Shown: positions 12,175-24,390, counted from the stretch's first letter. The stretch is 64,000 bases of DNA from Desmodus rotundus (GCF_022682495.2 NC_071391.1:114063195-114127194), one strand, 5' to 3'. The notes: generated from the letters alone by a model not told the origin. A program made the numbers and translations.

Positions 12175-12475
12175 TGTTGACCCATGGACGATGTGGAGGT
12201 TAGCGGTGCAGACCCTCCGTGCAACTGGAAATCCGTGTATAATTTTTGACTCCCCCCACATTAAGGTGTCCCTTGGTATCTGGAGGGGATTGGTTCCAGG
12301 ACCCCCTGCAGATACCGAAATCCACAGGCACTCAAGTCCCCTGTATAAAAAGGCATTGTTCAACGCAGGCAGTCGGCTCCCACACCCGCGGACTCTGAAC
12401 TACAGATCAAAACCTGTGCAGGAACTTAATGAAAAGAATCCACGGATAATTGGACCTGCGTAGTTCACATATGCG
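12175..12475 (+). mobile_element. Composite Tigger-like nonautonomous DNA transposon, copy B
   Basis: The left end is 'tgttgacccatggacgatg' and the outer right arm is 'ataattggacctgcgtagtt', the expected reverse complement of the left arm. Between them lies a MER2-like unit, 'gtcccttggtatctggaggg' to 'cccacacccgcggactctg'. The outer and inner units meet at nearly the same place as in copy A. There is no transposase. Confidence 0.65.
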
Positions 12476-12689
12476 CTCTTTAGAATGAGGAATACTTTAA
12501 TTTGAATGTCTATAATGTTGGAGGGTTAAAGCTTTTATTTTCTGACTTTCTTCAAAATCCAGAAATAAATTCTTACATTGTTTTTAAACATAATTCTTAT
12601 TTTGTCAAACCCCCACTTCACTACCTACTTATGCAGCCCTAAATATAAAACTCCTGCTTCACTGTTCTGGTCATGTTAACTCGAGAACG
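12476..12689. other. Unassigned short stretch
   Basis: AT-rich spacer between two repeats. Nothing was recognised. Confidence 0.5.
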
Positions 12690-13010
12690 TGTGGTGTAGT
12701 TAGGGATGGTTTGGGCTGGAAGTGACAGCAAATCCAATTAACACCAGCGTAAAGAACGAGAAGTGTATCTTACTATAAAAGGAATTTCTAGAGCAGTTCT
12801 GAGTCAGTGGCTTCACGATATCCCCAATATCTCAGGCTTCTGTCACTTTCCTTATCTGCCAACTTTAACACACTGGTCCTTGGCCACAGGTTGTAATAAG
12901 CCTTCTCCAAATCAGGCATCACATCCCATTTTAGGGCAGGAAGAAGGAGGTGGCACAGAGGGTTTTCTGGCTGAGTACATGCCATCCAGATTTCCCTTTA
13001 CGCCTCATGG
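12690..13010. repeat. Old interspersed repeat, unnamed
   Basis: 'ggctggaagtgacagcaaat' and 'aagtgtatcttactataaaa', with the later 'gcctgtgg'-like blocks, resemble the repeat at 10275. The match is weak and the name is unknown to me. Confidence 0.3.
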
Positions 13011-14149
13011 GTAAAAATGATATCACATAGCTACCACACTTATAATTCATTAAAAAAAGAAAAAGTAGGGCGGTGGGTGCAGAACAGCTAAAACTGTGAA
13101 ACAGTATCTGCTGCAAGTCTCTGTTGCTTATTTTCTTTGAGATAAATATGTAAAATCCACCTTATACTCCATTATTCCTTAATTGTACAAGAAAAAATTC
13201 TACAGTGTTTTATTTTATTTTATTTTTTTGTAATAATCGTTTCATTTATTGTTGTTCAGTTGCAGTGTCCCTGCCTTTTTGCAACATTTCTGAATCTGAG
13301 AAACAACTTTTAGTCATTGTTTACTAATATCAAATGTATTTTACACTTAAAAAGCAGCTGTTATTAAATTGCTAATGCATCTTCAAGCTGAGCAAACATG
13401 TCATATGAATCATCATGTGTTAATTCTCATGGGCTCTCTTTGGGTTGTGCGCATCTATTTTCTAAAATGAGATTACTAACATTTTAACAAGGTAAATTTC
13501 ATTAATACTGAATAATTCACGCTTGTTTAAGTAACCAGGTGGTGAATATTAACCCACATACTGATCACAGGCTGCAGGTGGGTGGCACTCATTCTGGGAA
13601 TCACTGTATTTGTTTCCAAAGGGGTGTTCGTTCAATTTTTAGACTTCCCATCTCAAAAAGATACAAAGAAATAAGTGTACGCCATCTGAGAGTATGACTT
13701 CCTTGTGGCCTCACTATTACTGTTTTGATTGGGTTTTTTGTCTCTAAAATACATAATTGTGAAGGCAGATGAATTTTTAAATATTGCATGCCCTGGTCTT
13801 CCTTCATCTTGCCAAAATAATTTACAACATTGGGATTTGTGACTATCATTGGAAATGATTCTCAGATTATTTCCTTTCTAATTTTTGTATGATTTTGAAA
13901 ACTGCAATGTAAACTCAAGGATCAAATTAAGAAATGCTACTGTTCAATAATGTACAGTTTAGAGTCTAGAAAAAGGGTTAATCTTAAGGCCAACTTAGGC
14001 TTTTCTGCTCCATTCTAACGCTATGATTATCTCACATATTTAGGTGTTTTTAAATATTCTTGAATTTCACAGCAACTTTTCTATAACTGGTAGAAATGAG
14101 TGGCTTTCTCATTTAAACTGAATTAATGAACTACTTAAAATCTTTTTGA
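13011..14149. other. Unassigned stretch
   Basis: Positions 13205-13290 begin with a T-rich run and 'tttattgttgttcagttgca', which resembles the very end of a bat L1 3' UTR in reverse complement (weak). The rest is AT-rich and unassigned. Confidence 0.4.
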
Positions 14150-14300
14150 GGGTAATTATACTGTAGTGTAAAGAACATAATATTTAGAGTCAGAGAAATT
14201 AACTATGAATCTTTATTTAATTTGATGTGTGACCTTGAGTAAATCATTTAACTGCCAAAGCAGTAATTTTCTTATGTGCATTTGAAAAAGGAAAATTGTT
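14150..14300 (+). repeat. MIR SINE, sense
   Basis: 'gtagtgtaaagaacataata', 'gagtcagagaaattaact' and 'gtgtgaccttgagtaaatca' follow the MIR order on the plus strand. The copy is diverged and stops where the CpG-rich patch begins to its right. Confidence 0.65.
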
Positions 14301-14309
14301 TTAGAAATG

Positions 14310-14720
14310 CTTTTCTACCTGTGGCTAACAGCTGTAGCCATACCAGTAAGATTAAAAAATGAATAAAACTTGCAAGTCTCCACCTTCGTTTCACTTATTT
14401 TACCAGAGTATGCCGTATTTGCAAGTCTGTTTAAATACCGGCTTTCACAATTTACCACGCTTGGGTCTCTACCTGACTCCCGTTCACCCCAGACTTCCTT
14501 GTCCTCCTCGTGCGGCCCCGGATTTCCCCTCGGCCGCGCCTGTGTCTGCACGCCAGCTCGTGTGTCCACATGCTGCCGCATCTGGAGCAGGTCACATTCC
14601 ATCACTCTCCCTGGTCTCCCCCAGCTGGTCACAGACTCCTCCCTCACCCAATGTCACCTTTGGAAAATTGTAAAGAATTATGCAAATTTACATTTTTATT
14701 ATCATCCTTGAAATGAAGGT
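14310..14720. other. Small CpG-dense patch
   Basis: About ten CpG dinucleotides fall within roughly 100 bases (14480-14580). This is exceptional in this AT-rich window, where CpG is rare. Long open frames exist on both strands (plus 14370-14711, minus 14647-14315), which is what high GC alone produces. No known protein motif was seen. A pyrimidine-rich stretch ending in 'cccccag' lies near 14625. Possible readings are a small CpG island, an old exon, or a retrocopy. Confidence 0.35.
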
Positions 14721-15204
14721 ACTGGGAGTTCAAATTTTTTCTCCCCTTTCCACTTAATTTAAATCAAAGAAAGGGCCTGATTGCTTGCAAGTAAAATCTT
14801 CACATGGTTAAAATACATTTTCCATTATGCATCACTAAGATTTTTAGAGTGAAATTACATAACGTTAGAAATGTTCTAGGAATTCATATTATTTTGATTA
14901 TTTTCCTTCTCAGCAGGATTTCTTACTTTTTGTACTTGAATACAACAGTGACTCAGTGAGTCCATGGAGGCTGACAGCAGACTTTCTTTCCACGATCACA
15001 TAATTAGAGAAGTAGAGCAACTGTGGCAAATGGCAGATCATAACAATATTTATGAACATACGTAGTGGAACAAAACCTAGGATTGGTCATATAAGAAAAT
15101 AGACACTGAGCACAATTTTTGTTAGCAAATATGCTTCTAATTTTTTTTAAGAAATGCTTGTCTATTAAAGGACAAAAAGTCTCCAAGATATTTTATGTAT
15201 TTTT
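14721..15204. other. Unassigned AT-rich stretch
   Basis: No recognised gene or repeat. Confidence 0.5.
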
Positions 15205-15413
15205 TAATAATTTTATTTTTTTAAGATTTTATTTATTTATTTTTAGACAGAGTGGAAGGGAGGGAGAGAAAATCAATGTGTGGTTGCCTCTCCAGTACCC
15301 CCTACTGGGGACCTAGCCCACAACCCAGGCATGTGCCCTAGACTGGAAACAAACTGGCAACCCTTCGGTTCACAGGCCAGCACTTAATCCACCAAACCAC
15401 ACCAGCCAGGGTC
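15205..15413 (-). mobile_element. VES SINE (bat, tRNA-derived), antisense
   Basis: On the minus strand the tRNA-like head ('accctggctggtgtggtttg') starts at about 15413. It is followed by 'ggcacatgcctgggttgtgg', 'gtccccagtagggggtactg', 'gcaaccacacattgatt' and an A-rich tail of AAATAAATAA units at the left. This is the diagnostic VES structure. No clear target duplication was found, and the copy is moderately diverged. Confidence 0.9.
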
Positions 15414-16535
15414 CAGGACACTTTAATTACAGGTTTTTAAAGACTGATCAAGTTGGGAAAACTCAGACTCAACTTACCTCATTTTATATTTATCCTATTC
15501 CCAATGTTTATTATAAAACCTACAATATATGCTTCATTACTGTACACAGAAACCTAGACTCCTTCTTAACAAATATTTTTAAATTATGTTTAAAATATAT
15601 TTCCAAATATTGCTAATAAGTTGCTTTGGTTTTGCAAAGCCCAGTTGGCCCTGCTTTGGCAGGATGTGTGCCGTAGGAATAGATGCCCTGAGGTGAACGG
15701 AGACTTCTGTCAAAGGTAACTACCTGCTATTCCAGGCTGGGAATTTTTGAGTAAGGGATATTTGAGAGGTGATCTCCTACCTTCTGAGTTTTTCTTTTAG
15801 GGAAGAAACTATGATTTCCACAGTCACATCTTTGTATTTCCCACACACGACCAGTATGTGTTGCCCAAAAGAAGGTCAATAATTGTCGAAGAGGAAATGA
15901 ATGAACACTATCACTTTTTTAATGTAACAAAATAAATAACGATTGTATTTATTCATTGAATATGAATACTTTATAGCATTTATTATAGTGGCCAGCACTT
16001 GTAATTGAGCAAAACAGCATCTGATAACTATATTAATCATCTCATTATAATTTTGTTCCAAAGAAATTGAAGACCGGTGTTAAAGAACAAGCCTCTTTTG
16101 TTAACTGGGTGGATAAGAGAACTTAAATATCAGTGTGTTACCATTGGAGTCTTAACTCTCCAATTTATAAGAGATAAAATATAATTCCAAAATATAAACT
16201 GATAGTTCCTCCACTATCCTTTGTCCTTTAATGGGGCTTTGTACCCAATCACTGCCTCTGACAGATACTTTCCTATTGGTGGTCGAAAGCCAGCTATCCC
16301 TCTTCAGGAGGCATTGTTTTGGAACTTGAAACACTATGGTAAACACCGCACTACACACAGTTACTGGCTTAAAAAATGCCTCCAGCTTTTCATCAGCTTG
16401 CTAACATACAAGGGTAGAGTTTATCTGTCTTAATAATCTGGTGCCAGGTTATTCTATAAGTGGCTTTTTCTAATAACTCTCTTCTCTTGTCTTGAATCTT
16501 TCTGCAAGAATCACATAGTATATAGCAATATCCCA
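15414..16535. other. Unassigned stretch
   Basis: No recognised gene or repeat. Frames are under 70 codons. Confidence 0.5.
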
Positions 16536-16690
16536 TATGTTCTTTTTTTTACTTTTTTATTGATGTTTAAATACAGTTGTATCCATTTTCCCACCACCAC
16601 TTCCCCCTGCCCTACCCATGCTCACCCCCCACCCTCAATCCCACCCCCCTTGGCTCCATCCATCTGTTTTACTGCCACTTTTTTTTTTTT
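16536..16690 (-). mobile_element. Bat L1 3' UTR fragment, antisense
   Basis: 'acttttttattgatgtttaa' followed by 'cagttgtatccattttccca' and a C-rich run (many CCCAC/CCCCC blocks, 16595-16655) is characteristic of the 3' UTR of young bat L1, in reverse complement. Only the last 150 bases are present, meaning a strong 5' truncation. A second T-run at 16680-16692 marks the right edge. Confidence 0.6.
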
Positions 16691-16814
16691 TAGAAATTCA
16701 TATATTTGAAAAAATGTAAACAACCTACATGACTGTTCAGAGCCACTTTTTATTCTTTTTGGAAGATACTCAAAGCTAAACACAAACTAGTTTGAATGAA
16801 GGTACAACTTCTTA
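16691..16814. other. Short unassigned spacer
   Basis: AT-rich, nothing recognised. Confidence 0.4.
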
Positions 16815-17170
16815 TCTTAGTGCGTTTGGGCTGCTATAACAAAATACCATAAGTTGGGTAGCATCTAAACAACAGAAAAGCGTTTCTCTTAGTTCAGGAA
16901 GTGGGAAGTGGTGTCAGCACGGTTGGATGTGCGCCCTCTGCTGGGTCGCAGAGGTCTCATTGTATCCTCACATGGTGGAAGAGGCTAGGAAGCTCTCTAA
17001 GAATCGCTTTAATATGAACAGTATCCCCATTGAGGGCTCTACCCTTCATGATCTAGTCACTTGTCAAAGACCTCCCACCTCCTAACACACTCACACTGGG
17101 ATGAGGATTGCCAATTTGTGAGTTTCAGGGATTGGGGTGTGGGGGGTGATGCCCAGACTTCAGCAACAGC
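16815..17170 (-). mobile_element. MLT1/MST-type LTR (ERVL-MaLR), antisense
   Basis: It starts with 'gtttgggctgctataacaaa' and 'ataccataagttgggtagc', the reverse complement of the conserved MaLR LTR end. It continues through 'cctcacatggtggaagaggc' and 'gacctcccacctcctaacac' in order. It is a near full-length but diverged solitary LTR. Confidence 0.8.
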
Positions 17171-17744
17171 TCTGCCTAGGGACTCAGTTGTCATCAGGTT
17201 GATTCTCTCTGTGACATTTATGCTCTTCAGTCTGCACAATACATGGTTTCCTATCATGAGCTCGTGTATTATAATTAAAGTTACCTACCGAAAGCCTAAT
17301 CTCATTCTCTATTATCTAAAACCCAGAGAAGGTAACTGTTTTCTAAACCCACCAACCACAGACCAAGCGACTGTGTGCAGATTGTGAGAGTAAACATCTG
17401 CACATAGTGTAAGATGAGTGAGAACAGAAGAGATGCCCAGATGAACGGGGACATGGTAAGAAAGTTACTAGCAAGTGGAATAGACTCTGCTCCTGTTAAC
17501 ACACTGTTTTCATACATTGGCATGCTGGTGTGAGCATAAATATCTTCAAAGAGTCACATAATTTCTCACCCTCTTCTATTTATAAAAGTTCCACGGGTAT
17601 TTTTAGCATATAAATACAGTTTATTTTCTTTAGTATCTTAAATTTGGGACATTGTTAAATAAAACAATTGGTAAGTGGGAAACGGCAGATTTGGTTTTAG
17701 GCACAACTAATTGACTATAAGGAATATTAAATTAATAATAACAG
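17171..17744. other. Unassigned stretch
   Basis: No recognised gene or repeat. Frames up to 108 codons overlap the LTR and carry no domain. Confidence 0.5.
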
Positions 17745-17940
17745 GCTTTGTACTGAGGACTTTCTCAAGAGTGTTTTCTATTAATTAATTTAATCTTTTT
17801 ATTATTATCCACATCTTATGGATGAGGATACTGAGGCCGGAAAGCTTTAATTTTCCAATGAGCATATGTTTAGTGAATAGGAAAGCTTTGATTTAAACCC
17901 AAGAAGCTTGTTTCCATAACTTGTGCTTTTAATCTTTATT
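17745..17940 (-). repeat. MIR SINE, antisense
   Basis: 'ttattattatccacatctta' then 'tggatgaggatactgaggcc' is the core MIR block in reverse complement. It is followed by the weaker 'gatttaaacccaagaagctt' region. Confidence 0.8.
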
Positions 17941-17980
17941 ATATTCATAAATATGAAAATGAGATGCTAGTGGGGACATA

Positions 17981-18318
17981 TAGGCATACCTTAGAGCTAG
18001 CGTGGGCTTGGTTCCAAGCCATCGCAATACAGCAGACACCACAGTAAAGTGAATTACCTGAGTATTTTGGTTTCCCAGTGCATATAAAAGTCACGATCAT
18101 ACTACAGTGCAGTCTGTTAAGTACGCCGTAGCATTGTGTCTAAAAACACAATGTACACACCTTAATTAAAAAATGCTTTATTGCTAAAAAGGCTAACCGT
18201 CATCTGAGCCTTCAGTGGGTCATATTTTTGTTGGTGGAGTCTCTTACCTTTAATTTGTAAAAAATACAATATCTGCAAAGTGCAAAAATGCAAAATGCAA
18301 TCAAATGAAGTATGCCTG
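17981..18318 (-). mobile_element. Tigger1 internal-deletion derivative (TcMar)
   Basis: The element is 338 bp. Its terminal inverted repeats are 'taggcatacctta' at the left and 'gaagtatgcctg' at the right, with a TA dinucleotide directly outside each end (17979-17980 and 18319-18320). The interior matches only the 3' non-coding part of Tigger1 ('cagtgcatataaaagtcacg', 'tgctttattgctaaaaaggc', 'catctgagccttcagtgg'). The transposase gene is missing. Confidence 0.85.
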
Positions 18319-18320
18319 TA

Positions 18321-19594
18321 GTCTAGAAACTCGCTTCACATTTTTCTTAGGCTGAATGTCTTATTCCCATTCTCTGTGGTTCACACTAGTATTTCATCCT
18401 ATTTTATCTTTTGCTTGGATTTTTCTGCTTACTCATTCTGTCTTATATGTTAAATGTGTGCTTGAATCATCATAGAACTAGCAATCTTTTACTTTCTTAA
18501 GGAATCTTTTGAGCTTCAGCAAATCTAAATTACCCTTCCTATTAGTAGTTCCAGGTTGTAAAAGAGGAGTTTTAGAGTACGAGTAGCCTTTGGAAGGTCA
18601 CTTTCATATTCAGTACCTGCTTCTCCTCCAGTCTGCTGAGGACAGCATCATGTGGTACAAATGTAGCCACCCGGATCCAGACTTTGGCACAACGTCATAG
18701 TGGATATTATAAGACATGTCTCAGTGTCTCATAATATCATCATCATTCGTTTTATACACTTATCCTATTTTTTAAAAAAGAATAAGAAGAGAAGCCCTGA
18801 ATGAAAATATTATTAGACCTGAAAGAGCCAACTTGGGAGGGTTAAATAAAATTCACACATATGTGCAATGTCATGAGAGGTATTTCCTTATGCTGTTAGA
18901 ATGTCCACTGTCTAATATAAACCTACACAACATACACTCTGAAAAAAGGTTGTTCTGCTTCTTATGTAGGCTCCCTAAACAATGATGACCACGCCCTTCC
19001 ATTTACCCCGTTATGAATAAAGTTTGTAAAATAAAGCATTCACATTACTGCTGCCACTAACTCTATTTCCAGCTTTAGCCAAAGCATTCAGCATCTTCTG
19101 TCCATCCCTCAAGCTGATTCTGATCAGCTGGGTCTTCTGCTTATTTTTTGTCTCTTTCTGCACTTTTGAGAAGACTCTTTTATCTTCATAGAAAAAATAC
19201 AGGACATTAGGCGGGTTTTTTTCCCCCAGCTGTCATTCTCCAGTCTCTTCTCTCCAGTAGTAGAAGCCCTTGGCTCACCTTCACCTACTTCCTTTCCCTC
19301 TCACTGGAGGAAGTATGCTGTCATCTGTCCAAGGCAAATGCCTTCTGTTATTTAGGATCTATTTCTTCACTCCTCTTAAGGCAATTATGCCAACAGTTGT
19401 CTTCTCTTTTGAATAGTTATCTTCTCTCTTCCTATTGACTTTTTCTCTCCAGCATATAAATAGGCTTAATTCTATCACCTTAAATAAAACAGTAAGAGCC
19501 AAACAATTCTATATAATTTCTTCCCTTCACAGGACATCTCTTTTTACTGTTGTCTGGTGACCTCCGCTAAGTATAAAAAAACTTGGACCACATT
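18321..19594. other. Unassigned stretch
   Basis: No gene was recognised. Positions 19060-19480 have pyrimidine-rich text that could be a very old L2 body, but I cannot support it. Confidence 0.4.
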
Positions 19595-19740
19595 GCTATG
19601 CATTCATCTATTCAATCAGCAACAAATTATTGAGTTTCTCCTGCTTACCAATCATTGAGCTGCTGTTTAAAATACGCAGTGAATAGGGCAGATGTGGTCC
19701 TTGGACCTTTAGGACCTAACACCAGGGTAGGATACATGAT
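19595..19740 (-). repeat. L2 LINE 3' end, antisense
   Basis: 'attcatctattcaatcagca' and 'acaaattattgagtttctcc' are followed by 'gaatagggcagatgtggtcc', which follows the reverse complement of the L2 3' end. Diverged. Confidence 0.6.
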
Positions 19741-19949
19741 ATTTCATGAAATGGACTCTACTTGTCTTCTAAACTCGTGTCATTATGTCTATATATCTCT
19801 CTATCTCACTATTATCTATTTATCAATTATCTATCTGGCATATATTGCTTAAACCCTAATTGAAACCCATGCTTCAAATACAATCAAGCTCTTGCTAGTC
19901 CATGAATATACCTTAGAATGGCTTGCTGATTGCTTTGCTGGAGTACATT

Positions 19950-20210
19950 TTATGTCTCCCCTATTTTTTCCCTGTATCTTCAAAACTCAGTCTTTCAAGT
20001 CTGGATTGTGTATCTATCCCCTGTGCCCCCATCTCTCTCTCTCTCTCTGACTCTCATTCTCTCTCTCCGAATTATCATAGCATCTTACACTAGGTTGTAC
20101 ATATTATTTTTTCATTTTTCCAGCTCCCCTACTAGCATATGAGCACCTTAGGTTTATGTCATGCAGGTACCTCCTTTCTATATGCAGTACCTAATACATA
20201 AATTACCCCT
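19950..20210 (+). repeat. Possible L2 LINE 3' end with CT microsatellite
   Basis: 'actagcatatgagcacctta' to 'gcagtacctaatacataaat' resembles the L2 3' end in sense. A (CT)n tract with interruptions lies at 20034-20069. Confidence 0.4.
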
Positions 20211-22375
20211 AGAAAGTAACACTTTTCTTTCCTAGACTTCAGCAATCTGCAGGCAGAGGTAAGATTAAATTAATAATAGTAACAGAAAATTCTATTTATT
20301 CTTGTATTTACCAACTCATGCAAGATCTCAAATGACCTGAATTTATCCAATAAATATTCCTGAGAGTCCCCAAGGAACGTCTGCTCTGTGGTCATACATA
20401 TGTCTCATGATACTGGAGTTTGCTATTACTTCGATGAGCAACTGCTGAGCACTAAGTGGGAGCTAGGCATCCTCATTGACCACTGAGCTCCTGGTCTCTA
20501 TGGCTCTTTTCTGATCACTGAGAATCACCATGAAAGTCCACATGTCACCATAACCTCAATTCCCTATCGTGTGTGGAAGAGAGGCCAAATCTCCCACTCC
20601 CCACTCTGTGCCATTTTTGATCACCTGGAGACACGGGATTTCAGATGGTCTCTCAGTGTCAAATAGCAGGCTACACAATAATAGCTTTTACAGATCCCCC
20701 TTCATCTCTGTCTCCTTAGACCTCTGTCCCAATTGATGCTGCAAGATAAAGGAAGACCCTGCTTTGTTCTCATCATTGTTCTCATTGTCATCCTGGTGTC
20801 AGTCACCAGATGTTCAGCACCCAAAAATCTTCCCTTTTGTTTTGTACAAGTTTCCATGTAACCCAACCACTTGCAGATCTGTTTACCAGCTCACCAGTCA
20901 CTCCCAGAAAAGTGTAAGTTTCAATTACTGCTGGAAGTAGTACACTTGATAGACTTAACCTCTGGAAATATGTTGACTGAATAAATGATGGAGTTAATAA
21001 AGGAATGATTAAATGCACTGTGGTATATCACCACTTTCATTTTTATTCTATGTCTATGTTACCCACTGTTTGGAATGCAAGAGTATTAAGCTAGAGGCTA
21101 TATGAGTAAGTGAGCATTTGGATTGCAGGAAATAAATGTGAAAACAGAACATCGCAAACACTATATTTTCATGTTATATGAGAAAAATATCTACAGCCGT
21201 TACCATGCATCATCACCAACATAACTGAGCAATAAAATCCTCCAACATAAGCCAAGCATGTGTCCTGATTCCCTTTTCCTATATCTAAATTTCAAACAGC
21301 CAAATGATTCTGAAGGAAAGGCTTTAGCAAAGCATTACTTTTCTGCAGTAGGAAACAAAACACCTTGCCTTCAGAGTCAATCATGCTGAACTTAGCTTGA
21401 CGGAGGAGGGAATCTGTTTGTAGGTCAAGGGGGAGAAGAGTTTGGGAAGGCTCATAAAAGAAAGAAAGCTATGAGAGGGCTAATGGTTGCTGTCAGAATA
21501 TAATTTGTGTGAGGAGAGCCAGATAACATATTAACCTTCTCCGTAGACTCGTAAGCCATGGTTTTGGCCATATGGAACCTCACATTCCCACTGAGTGAAT
21601 GTAAATAAAGGTTTTCAACTCCAGTGCTATCAAAACCATTTATGTTTCTAGCTCAGCAAGCCTTTCAATTCTTTCCTAGACATATTTAGCATAAAAGAGC
21701 ATCCCACTGTTTTCATTACATTTGGATGAAAAAATAGTTTATACCCTAATCCTTATTTGTTTTCTTCTAATAGGTTTTGAAAGAGAAAACACAGATCCTT
21801 TGCTTTAGATTGCTCCTTTGTGATTAAAATATAATAAAGAATCACCAATTGACAGCCATTATGCCAAGAAAAAATGATATGTCACATTCCCGCAGTCTCA
21901 ACGTTACCAATATTCCAACAGAAATAAAACTTTACAGTGAATTACATCTGTGAGGACCTAGGAATTCAATAACAGTTTATGATGGTTATTGAATTTTTGC
22001 CTTTGGCATTGAGAGGCAGCCTTAAATATTTTGGAAATCAACAGGCTGCTGGTTCAAGTGTGGATGATGGCAGTGGGTTAATGCTCTACCTACCTGCTGA
22101 AATTTGGGGTTCATATTGAGAATAAGTCAATACTTGCAATCTTTGTGAGTTAGCTGGTAATAAAATGCCTTCATGCAGTGTGTACTCCATGTAGGAAATT
22201 GTGATTGCCACCAGGTGGGTAAGTTTATGAGTTTCTGTACTTAAATGGATCAAAAATTAATAAGCTCTTATTATGCCTAAGTGAAAACCTTACCAAATAT
22301 TTCAAATATGCAAAAAGCAAAATTGGAGTGGATACAGAAGCACTCTTGATGTTCTGAGAAAAATTAAAGGAAGGT
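20211..22375. other. Unassigned stretch, 2.2 kb
   Basis: No gene or clear repeat was seen. Positions 20380-20660 and 21300-21640 are of medium GC and not obviously repetitive, so they are places to test for conserved non-coding sequence. Frames are at most about 70 codons. Confidence 0.5.
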
Positions 22376-22750
22376 GCTAATGACACAAAGAATTCCAGGA
22401 GATGTGGACTCCAGTGTTCACTTTCTGACTTATTAACGTTGAAGTGGGATTAATAAACGCCCAAGGGAAAGGACCAGACTGCGGGCTGAGGGGAAAGTTT
22501 CCACTGAGAGCCGGAACTATCTGCAAGCGCACGCGTGTTCCGCCGTGCACACACACACACCACACAGCCAGCATGTTGGTGACTTTTGGTGGCATAGAGA
22601 TGCATGAGATCAGATAATGGTGTGTGTGTAGAGGGACAATTCTGTCTGAGTCTGGGCACACCAATGTTCAGAGGTGTACGAGGAGGCTGAGACGACAAGG
22701 AGACCCACAGGAGAAATTACAGGAGAGGTAAGAACCAAAGAGAATCCACA
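22376..22750. other. GC-richer unique stretch with short CA run
   Basis: This stretch contains 'gcaagcgcacgcgtgttccg' (four CpG) next to a (CA)n run at 22550-22560. Two overlapping minus frames of 82-95 codons show no domain. Confidence 0.35.
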
Positions 22751-22856
22751 CACATGGCAGGACTGAACAACAATGCCATCTACTCATGAGAAGGGAAAAA
22801 GAGACAGGAAGTTACCTTTCTTAAAACTTTTCTTATGATTTATGTCTTAACAATTC

Positions 22857-22872
22857 ATATATATATATATAA
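22857..22872. repeat. (TA)n microsatellite
   Basis: A short perfect AT/TA dinucleotide run. Confidence 0.8.
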
Positions 22873-24194
22873 TTGTTTCTAAAGTATTTCAAAATTATTT
22901 AATTAGCCACAAAACAAGCAAAGGAAATAAATCAATGAGAGAGAAAGATCCTGATTGAATTCATTGCTCCCTGTAAACTTGGCCAGTAGTTTTGGCAACA
23001 TGAAGACGCGGCAGGGTCTTTTATAAAGGACTCTGCCCAAAACGCCCAACAGTGAGTCTTCTCCAGGTCTGTCTAATGTTTGCTGCTTAGCAGAGTACTT
23101 CCACAATGAACCCCTCACAGTCACCTCATGATCACCTTTGGACTGCTAGTGGGGGTCTGATTATGTCCTTTTACTTTTGAGATGTGGAAATCGAGATGCA
23201 GTGATGTTGAATAAAAGGCCCAGAATCATAAGAAATATTATGATAAAAAGAATAAGGTTGTGCCTTGGTGTCTTCGACACCTTTGTTAGGCCCTTGTGAA
23301 AACAGCCTCCCTCTACACTCAGGTTTTCCCTGCAAAATCACAAAGAAGTAAGCCAGAAAAATGCATTTTTAAACATTCTCTTTAGATTTTTGTCCTCAAC
23401 TCTCAGTTAGCGAGTGAAGCTACATCCCCTTTGCCTAAACTAGGTGTTAGCAGCAAGCAAATGGTCTGTTTCTCATCACACGCATGGCAAAAACGGATCC
23501 CGCTTAGGAAATTACTATGAAGAACAGAGACTCAATTAGCAAAAACAAATTAGTTCCTCTAGCTTGTGATGTGCTAACTTTTTAAAACATAAATGCACCC
23601 AGTAGCGTGTTGGATCGGCACCCTGATAGGGCCACCTGTACACTTCTCTTCCTATCTCCACCTTCAATGGTGTCATGTGGGTAGCTGGAAACCCACCGCA
23701 TTGGGAGTGTTTACCACACAGGGAGCATTCAATGCTACCAATTAAGGCTTTGTCTGTCTGTTTGTTTTTGCTAAATATTTATCAGCATAAACACTGTACT
23801 TGGCTTATGTGATATCTGTAAATAACTAGCCACTCTCCAACATGCCACTTAATTTACCTCTTTTGAATGTCAGGAAGGTGGAAAATACAGAAATAAAAAA
23901 TAGTTTAAAAACAATGCCAAGATGATGAGTTGTGCATAACTATTTTTGTATATCCATCATGATTCCTTAGATTTAACAAGGGTGTAATGTTTTAAAAAGA
24001 TTAAAAATGTAAAATTTTAAAACTTCTGTTACACATTGTTGTATAATTCTACAAATATTTTTGTAAATTCAATGTCTAACATTAGTATACCAGAATATTC
24101 ATTGGACTTTATTCTGTCAAATATAACGAAATTGCCTTCCAAATTTTAGCACAATTTACTAATTTATTTTGAAAAAACCTACCATTTTACTTAT
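22873..24194. other. Unassigned stretch, 1.3 kb
   Basis: No recognised repeat or gene. Positions 23330-23780 are of medium complexity, and the rest is AT-rich. Confidence 0.5.
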
Positions 24195-24390
24195 TTGAAA
24201 TGTCAATTTTTTCAATTTTATTGTTTTTCCAGTATTATTTATCCCTCCTACCCTTTGCCATACCCACCCATGCCTCCAGCCCCGCCAATCACTGCACTGC
24301 TGTTAGTGCCTATGAGTTCCTTTTCATTTCCGTTCTTGCTTTTTTTGGTTTGCTCAGTCCCTCCACCACTTTAATCAAAAGTACAGTGCA
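24195..24390 (-). mobile_element. Bat L1/HAL1-type 3' UTR fragment, antisense
   Basis: 'ttttcaattttattgttttt' followed by 'ccctttgccatacccaccca' and 'gccccgccaatcactgcact' has the T-rich then C-rich build of bat L1 3' UTRs in reverse complement. A similar build occurs at 16.5, 50.2 and 52.2 kb. Only the 3' tip is present. Confidence 0.5.

Noticed and set aside
14315..14711. Open frames of 110 and 113 codons on both strands
   Set aside because: Both fall in the CpG-rich patch, where stop codons are rare. Opposite-strand overlap argues against either being coding.
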